Assembly (NCBI GenBank): GCA_045637505.1
Contig: JAZTZO010000050.1
Location: 1 to 5,077 of the forward strand
Direction: 5' to 3'
Source: RGIG4079 sp045637505
Lineage (GTDB): Bacteria; Bacteroidota; Bacteroidia; Bacteroidales; Muribaculaceae
Length of the DNA stretch: 5,077 bases
Shown: positions 1-4,421 of the stretch, one piece after another
How positions within the stretch are numbered: position 1 is the stretch's first letter
Layout: each line of letters opens with the position of its first letter
Notes under the pieces: generated by a model
Told to the model about the DNA's origin: nothing
Seen by the model: only the letters and a program-made list of their open reading frames with translations
Database searches by the model: none
Translations under genes and position numbers: made by a program

Positions 1-2
1 GT

Positions 3-437
3 AATATTGTTCACCCACTAAGAAATAGTGCTATGGAGGAAGCCGCTTCATCTGGAGAAATAGAAAAAATTAAGGTTTTAATGGATTATGGAGCAGATAT
101 AAATTTTACACCAGATAGAGACTATGATACAGATCCTCTTAGGAAATCCTTGCTTACAGAACATATGAATGTTGCACTATTTCTTCTAGAGCATGGCGCA
201 AAATATGACAAGGAGTATCTTAATCCTTTTACAAAGGACAAAGAAAATATATTATATATTTTGCGTAAAATTGATTTACCTTTAGATTCTGAAGAATATA
301 AATTCAAACTCAAAATTATAGATTTTTTAAAAGAAAAAGGATTAGATTATTCTAAAGAACCTATTCCCGATTTTATGATCAAAAGAATTAAACGATTGTA
401 TCCTAATGATTGGCAAGAATACATGCAAAAATATTAA
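3..437 (+). CDS. Ankyrin-repeat protein, C-terminal part (cut by left edge)
   Basis: The frame is open to the left edge, so the ATG at 33 is probably internal: the ten codons before it (starting at base 3) read NIVHPLRNSA and complete an ankyrin repeat. Repeat 1 covers visible residues 1-34, with the helix part MEEAASSGEIEKIKVLMDYG followed by the turn GADIN. Repeat 2 covers about residues 44-69 (DPLRKSLLTEHMNVALFLLE, then HGAKYD). The last ~75 residues are Lys/Asp/Glu-rich, mostly helical in character, and end in PNDWQEYMQKY. Ankyrin repeats are protein-binding scaffolds; no catalytic motif is visible and no signal peptide can be judged because the N-terminus is missing. The gene is very AT-rich (11 G/C of 60 in bases 241-300) and rich in ATA and AGA codons, unlike the genes after 1912, which suggests acquired DNA. 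In Bacteroidota, small ankyrin proteins often sit in effector/immunity or other accessory loci; that role is only a guess here. Confidence 0.8.
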   Translation, partial: NIVHPLRNSAMEEAASSGEIEKIKVLMDYGADINFTPDRDYDTDPLRKSLLTEHMNVALFLLEHGAKYDKEYLNPFTKDKENILYILRKIDLPLDSEEYKFKLKIIDFLKEKGLDYSKEPIPDFMIKRIKRLYPNDWQEYMQKY

Positions 438-446
438 TTTTTATAG

Positions 447-512
447 ATGATGTGCCGTTGATTCTTGGCTTTGGCTGTTCTATCGGTCGCAACCGGCTTC
501 GGTAAACATCAT
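447..512 (+). repeat. Imperfect inverted repeat behind the ankyrin gene, possible weak terminator
   Basis: ATGATGT (447-453) pairs perfectly with ACATCAT (506-512). Further in, GCCGTTG (454-460) can pair with CAACCGGC (490-497) with a one-base bulge, and CGGT-CGCA-ACCG (484-495) is an alternative small hairpin. It starts 10 bases after the ankyrin stop codon. Only TTTAAT follows it, so it is a poor intrinsic terminator. It could equally be a processed 3' end or the remnant of a mobile or structured repeat. Confidence 0.4.
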
Positions 513-526
513 TTAATCCTCATATT

Positions 527-563
527 AGACCACTTGGTTTGACTCTCACAAGGAGCGAGCCGA
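527..563 (+). repeat. 37-bp repeat, copy 1 (terminator-like element lacking its 3' arm)
   Basis: The stretch starts AGACCACTTGG and ends CAAGGAGCGAGCCGA. It matches 1373-1411 with only a missing C, a missing base and one substitution in between. In copy 2 the sequence continues AGTGGTTTTT and closes a terminator hairpin; here it continues TAAAAACATAAG, so the outer stem cannot form. The similarity ends exactly where the gene remnant at 565-774 begins. It is therefore read as a truncated, probably inactive copy of the element at 1373-1420. Confidence 0.75.
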
Positions 564-564
564 T

Positions 565-774
565 AAAAACATAAGAAATGACCACGCCACGTTCAACATA
601 TTACAATTATACCTATCTTATTCCAGTAGAAGTTTTGATATAGAAGGCATTTCCACAAGAAACGCCGAAGCTTATGGATGGGATTTAGGACATCAAAGAA
701 TGCCTTTATGGAAAAAGACCATAAATTTTTTCACCAAACCACCTTTGTTAAAATTAACCAATTTATTAAAATGA
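565..774 (+). pseudogene. 3' remnant of an unrecognised gene, overlapping the lipoprotein start
   Basis: A frame runs from the end of repeat copy 1 to TGA at 772-774 and encodes 69 residues with protein-like composition, including FNILQLYLSYSSRSFDIEGI, then STRNAEAYGWDLGHQRMPLW, then a basic hydrophobic end (KKTINFFTKPPLLKLTNLLK). There is no start codon in a sensible place: the only in-frame ATG is at the M of HQRMPLW, and the ATG at 579 is in another frame and gives a 21-codon peptide. It is therefore taken as the C-terminal end of a longer protein whose 5' part was lost at the repeat junction near 564. I do not recognise the family. Its stop codon overlaps the ATG of the lipoprotein (ATGA, 771-774), the classic arrangement of translationally coupled genes, so the intact parent was probably co-expressed with the lipoprotein. 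A toxin-like or effector C-terminus is possible but no catalytic motif can be claimed. Confidence 0.55.
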
Positions 775-1304
775 AAAAAATCGCATATTGTTTACTTATT
801 GGATTGTCATTTAATTTACTTTGTTCTTGTTTCTCTGATAAAGATAAGGTGTATTATATGGACGAAGTCAACATGGACATAATTCTTTGCAAAAAATCAG
901 GGAATAATTCTTCGATTATATTTTTCTGTGATTCTGGGAAAATAGATAGTAGCAACTATATTAAGTTTTCCACTAAAGGAGATTTGCCCCCAATGCGTAT
1001 TATTCTAAATCGGACAGATAGCATTATATATTTATATCGAATATATTCTGATATCAACGAAATTAATATACGTGATTTTCAGATCATTAAAATAGATTAT
1101 GACGATAACAATCTCAATCTATATAGAGATAATCTACGAGGACTTTTTTGGGATAATGACTCAATTGTTTTCACTAATCTAAATCAAGGGAAAAAGAAAA
1201 TTGCCGTTTTCGAAATTTGGCCATATGCTGAAACAATAGAAAAATGGTATACAACACCGGGGTGGCATATAATGCCAGAATACTCCAAATACATATTTCA
1301 ATGA
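771..1304 (+). CDS. Small predicted lipoprotein, unknown function
   Basis: The start is placed at 771, not at the in-frame ATG at 678, because MKKIAYCLLIGLSFNLLCSC is a textbook lipoprotein signal: basic n-region, hydrophobic core, and lipobox LCSC with the acylated Cys at residue 20. The 31 codons before it overlap the remnant gene in another frame and would bury the signal. The mature part is about 158 residues, rich in Asp, Asn, Ile and Tyr, with alternating hydrophobic/polar stretches suggesting a beta-rich fold (SIIFFCDSGKI, DSIIYLYRIYSDINEINIRD, IAVFEIWPYAETIEKW). FSDKDK after the Cys does not show an obvious retention signal; the protein could lie on the periplasmic or outer face of the outer membrane. 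No family is recognised. No Shine-Dalgarno is visible; expression likely relied on coupling to the upstream gene via ATGA, and that gene is now truncated, so expression may be reduced. Base composition is AT-rich like the ankyrin gene. A periplasmic immunity-type lipoprotein is one possibility, unproven. Confidence 0.75.
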   Translation: MKKIAYCLLIGLSFNLLCSCFSDKDKVYYMDEVNMDIILCKKSGNNSSIIFFCDSGKIDSSNYIKFSTKGDLPPMRIILNRTDSIIYLYRIYSDINEINIRDFQIIKIDYDDNNLNLYRDNLRGLFWDNDSIVFTNLNQGKKKIAVFEIWPYAETIEKWYTTPGWHIMPEYSKYIFQ

Positions 1305-1372
1305 TAATTTTTAAGCAATATCATTAAGGTGTTTTTTTAATTTAATATTAAAAGAACTTTTCTTCAACAATA

Positions 1373-1411
1373 AGACCACTTGGCTTTGACTCCACACAAG
1401 GAGCGAGCCGA
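1373..1411 (+). repeat. Repeat copy 2 (intact, within terminator)
   Basis: This is the second copy of the element at 527-563: AGACCACTTGG, then CTTTGACTCC, then ACACAAGGAGCGAGCCGA. The two copies are about 810 bases apart in direct orientation, close to one cassette length (remnant plus lipoprotein). This copy keeps the complementary 3' arm and forms the terminator at 1375-1420. Confidence 0.75.
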
Positions 1412-1420
1412 GTGGTTTTT
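1375..1420 (+). terminator. Intrinsic terminator of the lipoprotein gene
   Basis: ACCACTTGGCT (1375-1385) pairs with AGCCGAGTGGT (1406-1416) over 11 positions with one T-G wobble. An inner CTCC/GGAG stem (1390-1393 with 1400-1403) closes a six-base loop ACACAA, and the hairpin runs into TTTT (1417-1420). It lies 70 bases behind the lipoprotein stop codon. There is no T-run on the other strand, so it acts on the + strand. Confidence 0.75.
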
Positions 1421-1464
1421 CAACCCCCATTATCGCCAAAAGTTTACATCAAGTAAGATGCTAA

Positions 1465-1545
1465 TTGAAAGTTGAAAATTGAGAGTTGATAGTTGAGAAC
1501 CTTTAGCTCGCCGTAGGCTCGCCCGAGGCAATTGAGTGTTGAGAA
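1465..1545. repeat. Interrupted heptamer tandem array (TTGARAG type)
   Basis: Five consecutive 7-base units lie at 1465-1499: TTGAAAG, TTGAAAA, TTGAGAG, TTGATAG, TTGAGAA. Two more follow at 1532-1545: TTGAGTG, TTGAGAA. Between them is a 32-base GC-rich block (1500-1531) containing the direct repeat GCTCGCC-GTAG-GCTCGCC (1506-1523). The array has stops in at least some frames, shows no gene around it, and lies between two terminators. Similar TTGARAG strings are, from memory, frequent in Bacteroidales intergenic DNA; their role is unknown to me. Confidence 0.8.
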
Positions 1546-1576
1546 TTTTCTAACTCTTTAATCTCTACTAATATTG

Positions 1577-1610
1577 AGCGAGCAATCCATGTGGGTTGCT
1601 CGCTTTTTTT
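1577..1610 (+). terminator. Strong intrinsic terminator
   Basis: AGCGAGCAATCC (1577-1588) pairs with GGGTTGCTCGCT (1593-1604), 12 positions with one T-G wobble and an ATGT loop, followed by a T-run to 1610. No gene immediately precedes it, so it acts as a second insulating stop between the accessory block and the operon starting at 1912. Its core GCAATCC...GGGTTGC recurs in the terminator at 4194-4222. Confidence 0.85.
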
Positions 1611-1765
1611 GCGACTAACTTCATGTGTATTTTTTGACAAAAAGAACACTCATTTCCATAAAAACGCGCGACAACATTCCACATTAGCTTTTACCCACTG
1701 GTTTTAGTGAGATGGTTCCTTTTGTTAAAAAGTTGTTAAAATTGCGATTGTATCAATTAAAATTC

Positions 1766-1788
1766 ATAATTTAGAGAAATTATATTTA
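1766..1788 (+). promoter_or_regulatory. Candidate promoter/operator zone upstream of gene A
   Basis: A perfect dyad ATAATTT-AGAG-AAATTAT (1766-1783) overlaps TATATTTA (1781-1788), which matches the Bacteroidota -7 box TAnnTTTG at seven of eight positions. No good -33 TTTG box is seen 19-21 bases upstream. It would give a leader of roughly 115 bases before the ATG at 1912. AT-rich sequence makes chance matches likely. Confidence 0.25.
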
Positions 1789-1911
1789 TTGCTAACTTCA
1801 TTTTAACCCTTAAATGCCAATGAAATAAACATTTACTCCTATCTCAAATGCCTAATTTCCAGGCAATTTTCCCCTAAAAACAAATAATTACAAACTAATA
1901 ATATCACATTT

Positions 1912-2814
1912 ATGAAAAAAATCCTCTTTTCGGCACTATTGTTATGCTCGGGAGTGTTGGGTTATGCTCAACTTCTCAATGTGCAGTCAATCGAAAAGGT
2001 TGCGCTCCCCGAAGGTGTAACAGTGGGAAAAGCCACTATCAGTCCTAATGGCGATTTCGTAGTAATCGACCAAAATGAAAAAGCAGGTATTCATTGCCTC
2101 AATCTTGCTTCTAAAGCAGTAACAACAATTTCTGAAACAGGTATTATGCACGACCTCAAAATCTCGGCCGACGGCTCATTGGTTGTGTATCGCGAACCTC
2201 GCGTAAATGCTAACCGCATGCGCCAAATAGCCCTCAAGGCTTTTGATTTCAATCGCAAGGTTGAATCAACTATCGTGCCTTTCTGTCGCGATCTTCAAGG
2301 CGCAGCTTTGATCGACAACAATGTTATCGCTGTTAATTCAGAAAAACTTACTGCTAAAAACCTCAACGGTGGTGAAGCTAAAGTGACAATGCCTGTTGCT
2401 TCTATTCGCTATGGCCAACTTTGCATCGATGGTAAAGTGATTTCTCCTAACGGCACTACTGGTAATAGTTATATGTGGCCATCAGTTTCACCCGACGGCA
2501 CTCGCGTGGCTTACTACCTTGCATCGGGTGGTTGCTTTGTTGCCGATATCGATGGTTCAAACCCCGTTTACATAGGAGCAATCCACGCTCCTCGCTGGTA
2601 TGACAACAACACAGTAGTGGGTATGTATGACCGTGATAATGGACACGATATTTATGCTTCACGCATCATCGCTATTTCGGCCGACGGTAAAGTGAAACAA
2701 GACCTCACCGAAGATGCTTCATTGGCATTATTCCCATCTATAACTAATGCGGGTGACAAGATTTCTTACACCACTCCTGCAGGCGAACTTTTTATTATTA
2801 ACATCACTCGATAA
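1912..2814 (+). CDS. Secreted PD40/TolB-type beta-propeller protein (gene A)
   Basis: The 300-residue product starts with a clear signal peptide, MKKILFSALLLCSGVLGYAQ, with cleavage expected after Gln20; without a lipobox it should be periplasmic or exported. WD40-like PD40 (TolB) blade motifs are visible: ATISPNGDFVVI (residues 41-52), LKISADGSLVVYRE (82-95), PSVSPDGTRVAYYLASGGCF (190-209) leading into VADIDGSNPVYIG, and a degenerate last blade SITNAGDKISYTTPAGELFI (276-295). Such propellers bind proteins or ligands and are not enzymes by themselves; no catalytic motif is seen. The protein lacks the C-terminal tail found on the amidase downstream. The gene lies 13 bases before gene B, so both are probably co-transcribed, and it has a paralogue at 4422. 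Sampled composition is far higher in GC than the left block (33 of 60 in bases 2161-2220). The start is chosen for the signal peptide; no Shine-Dalgarno is visible. The precise role is unknown; an accessory or substrate-sensing partner of the amidase is inference. Confidence 0.85.
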   Translation: MKKILFSALLLCSGVLGYAQLLNVQSIEKVALPEGVTVGKATISPNGDFVVIDQNEKAGIHCLNLASKAVTTISETGIMHDLKISADGSLVVYREPRVNANRMRQIALKAFDFNRKVESTIVPFCRDLQGAALIDNNVIAVNSEKLTAKNLNGGEAKVTMPVASIRYGQLCIDGKVISPNGTTGNSYMWPSVSPDGTRVAYYLASGGCFVADIDGSNPVYIGAIHAPRWYDNNTVVGMYDRDNGHDIYASRIIAISADGKVKQDLTEDASLALFPSITNAGDKISYTTPAGELFIINITR

Positions 2815-2827
2815 AAATTAAAGCGTT

Positions 2828-4129
2828 ATGAAACTCAATAAAATATTACTTGCAGCATCAATGGCGCTTTTGTCAGTAGGTGCTAATGCACAAGACTTCT
2901 TCCCCGAAGATGTGCGCATATACATTAACCCTGGTCACGGCTCTTGGGGTGGCGCTAATAACCGTCATATGCCCACAATAGGACACTATCCTATTAACGA
3001 CGAAGATCCCGATACAACCGACTTCTTTGAGTCAAATACCAACCTCGAAAAGGGACTTTCAATGCTCTATAAATTGATTGACTATGGTTGCCCATTTGAC
3101 CCCGAACTCAACCAAGAAAACGAAAATCCCAATCGCATAGGTGCAGCTCTCGATTTGAGTCAAGGCGTAGTGATGAGTCGCGTTAAAAATGGTCCTTATC
3201 CATTTGCTTGGGTGAATGGTGTTGACCCCGACTCTGGCAACGATTTCAGCCGCAACTTGACCGAAATTGCCGAAGAGGTTGAATCTAACATGTTTGATGT
3301 GTTTATTTCTATTCACTCAAACGCCGGTAATGCCGATGCTCAAGCCATCAACTATCTCGCATTCCTTTATCGCACAAATCGTGGTGCAAATGGTAATGAC
3401 TGCTTGGCTCTTTGTAACACAGGCTGGGATCAACGCATTCAAGACCGTCACACTCAATGGACCATGTATGACAACCTTGTTGCCGACGGAAATGTAAAAA
3501 TTAATACAGGTGACTACATCGTACTCGGACACTCTGTGCCTGGTTACTTGGTAGAAGGTTATTTCCACACTTATCAACCTGCTCGCCACCGCGCTATGAA
3601 CTTCGATGTTGACCGCGTTGAAGGTCACGACTATGCTCGTGGTGTTGCCGACTACTTTATGTGGGAAAAAGAGGAAACTGGCAATATCTATGGTATCGTT
3701 CGCGATGACACTAATCCTCTTGAACATCACTTATATGTATATAACCCAAAAACTCCCGACAAATTTGCTCCACTCAACGACGTTGATGTAACACTCAAAA
3801 AAGATGGCGAAATTGTGGGTACTTACAAAACCGATATCAACTACAATGGTGCATTCGTGTTTATGAATGTAGAAGTAGGCGATTATACTGTTGAATTTGC
3901 TCACCCCGACTACCAAGGTGCTGAACCTATCAATGTAACTGTTGAAGCCGCTAAAACTTCTTACCCCACTGCATTCCTTGGCAAAACCGATGGAGTGGAA
4001 AGCATTGAAGCCGACAATAACGCCCCTGTTGAATACTACAACCTACAAGGTATAAAAGTTGCTAACCCACAAGGTGGTGTATTCATCAAAGTTCAAGGTG
4101 AAAAAGCATCAAAACTCTATGTAAAATAA
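2828..4129 (+). CDS. Secreted N-acetylmuramoyl-L-alanine amidase with C-terminal beta domain and tail (gene B)
   Basis: This 433-residue zinc amidase (Amidase_3 fold) would cut the bond between N-acetylmuramic acid and L-alanine in peptidoglycan. Residues 1-22 are a signal peptide ending ANAQ. Expected zinc ligands are His37 in INPGHG (33-38), Glu68 in FFESNTNLEKGLSML, and His163 in ISIHSNA (160-166); Glu243 in LVEGYF is the likely catalytic acid. The spacing His37-Glu68 (31) and Glu68-His163 (95) is longer than usual for the family, so there are insertions, including a Pro/Asp/Asn-rich one near residues 86-105. Residues 285-373 resemble a carboxypeptidase-regulatory-like beta sandwich (GNIYGIVRDD, DVDVTLKKDGEIVGTYKTD, FVFMNVEVGDYTVEF). 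Residues 389-433 form a tail with YYNLQGIKVANPQGGVFIKV, ending KLYVK, resembling type IX secretion-type sorting tails. It follows gene A by 13 bases, probably in one operon. Functions could be cell-wall turnover, daughter-cell separation, or attack on foreign or dietary peptidoglycan; the sequence does not decide. Confidence 0.9.
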   Translation: MKLNKILLAASMALLSVGANAQDFFPEDVRIYINPGHGSWGGANNRHMPTIGHYPINDEDPDTTDFFESNTNLEKGLSMLYKLIDYGCPFDPELNQENENPNRIGAALDLSQGVVMSRVKNGPYPFAWVNGVDPDSGNDFSRNLTEIAEEVESNMFDVFISIHSNAGNADAQAINYLAFLYRTNRGANGNDCLALCNTGWDQRIQDRHTQWTMYDNLVADGNVKINTGDYIVLGHSVPGYLVEGYFHTYQPARHRAMNFDVDRVEGHDYARGVADYFMWEKEETGNIYGIVRDDTNPLEHHLYVYNPKTPDKFAPLNDVDVTLKKDGEIVGTYKTDINYNGAFVFMNVEVGDYTVEFAHPDYQGAEPINVTVEAAKTSYPTAFLGKTDGVESIEADNNAPVEYYNLQGIKVANPQGGVFIKVQGEKASKLYVK

Positions 4130-4153
4130 GAATTGTATATCACGCTTTAATCG

Positions 4154-4173
4154 CTGAAAAATGATATTTTCAG
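4154..4173 (+). other. Small hairpin behind the amidase gene
   Basis: CTGAAAA (4154-4160) pairs perfectly with TTTTCAG (4167-4173) around a six-base loop ATGATA. It lies 25 bases after the stop codon and 20 bases before the main terminator hairpin. It has no T-run of its own beyond the stem; it may stabilise the transcript 3' end. Confidence 0.4.
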
Positions 4174-4193
4174 TAATCAAAGCAACTCATATC

Positions 4194-4222
4194 AACGGGC
4201 AATCCACAGCGGGTTGCCCGTT
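4194..4222 (+). terminator. Terminator of the propeller-amidase operon
   Basis: AACGGGCAATCC (4194-4205) pairs with GGGTTGCCCGTT (4211-4222) over 12 positions with one T-G wobble, loop ACAGC. The following tract is only TTAATTA (the first two Ts are in the stem), so T-richness is modest but the stem is strong. It sits 65 bases behind the amidase stop codon and separates the operon from the promoter of gene C. Confidence 0.75.
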
Positions 4223-4317
4223 AATTATACCTACTTTAATACCCAACACACAAATTAAGTGTTAATAAATTAAAAATCGTTAAATTATTTTATCTCTTAT
4301 GAGGTAATTTTTCAAAA

Positions 4318-4351
4318 TTTATTTAATAACTTCGCAATATATATATATTTG
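4318..4351 (+). promoter_or_regulatory. Candidate Bacteroidota-type promoter for gene C
   Basis: TATATTTG (4344-4351) is a full match to the primary-sigma -7 box TAnnTTTG known from Bacteroides. Upstream, TTTA (4318-4321) is an imperfect -33 TTTG box at a spacing of 22, slightly longer than ideal. Transcription would start near 4357, giving a leader of about 65 bases before the ATG at 4422. The box is embedded in an AT alternation (CAATATATATATATTTG). Confidence 0.5.
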
Positions 4352-4365
4352 AATTATTATAATTC
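4351..4365. promoter_or_regulatory. Dyad at the predicted start of gene C transcription
   Basis: GAATTA-TTA-TAATTC is a perfect inverted repeat that begins on the last base of the -7 box and spans the predicted start site. It could be a regulator binding site or a 5' hairpin. A different AT-rich dyad occupies a comparable place upstream of gene A (1766-1783). AT-rich palindromes of this size arise easily by chance. Confidence 0.3.
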
Positions 4366-4421
4366 AACATTATAGTATTTACAATTAACCATTTTAACTA
4401 ACCAACAAATCATTACCAGTT

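Larger units (their letters stand above)
1305..1911. other. 607-bp non-coding region between accessory block and propeller operon
   Basis: No convincing gene was found on either strand. In order it holds: an AT-rich imperfect inverted repeat at 1317-1349 (AATATCATTAA against TTAATTTAATATT); a terminator at 1375-1420; a heptamer tandem array at 1465-1545 with a GC-rich insert; a second terminator at 1577-1610; a perfect short palindrome TTTTTGACAAAAA at 1631-1643; an AT-rich promoter zone around 1766-1788; and a weak hairpin TGCCT/AGGCA (1849-1865) followed by ATTTT in the presumed leader of the next gene. The composition shifts from AT-rich to mixed here, marking the border between two differently composed blocks. 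Confidence 0.7.

Noticed and set aside
122..313. Minus-strand frame inside the ankyrin gene
   Set aside because: The plus strand has two recognisable ankyrin repeats across this segment; no independent support exists for the antisense frame.
447..512. Attachment site or insertion-sequence end
   Set aside because: The inverted repeat is short and imperfect, with no transposase, no matching second end and no target duplication visible.
579..644. Short 21-codon peptide starting at ATG 579
   Set aside because: It is too short, has no signal or coupling, and overlaps the better-supported remnant frame.
678..770. Longer N-terminus for the lipoprotein beginning at the ATG at 678
   Set aside because: It would place 31 charged residues before a perfect lipoprotein signal peptide; this stretch is better explained by the remnant gene in the other frame.
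1465..1545. CRISPR-like array
   Set aside because: The units are only 7 bases and contiguous, with no spacers of regular length and no cas genes.
1631..1643. Palindrome TTTTTGACAAAAA as an operator
   Set aside because: It is low-complexity A/T runs around a short core, far (about 270 bases) from the next start codon, with no promoter boxes at proper spacing.
3317..3730. 137-codon open frame on the minus strand inside the amidase gene
   Set aside because: It is an antisense shadow of a gene with clear catalytic motifs; its own translation shows no recognisable domain or upstream signals.
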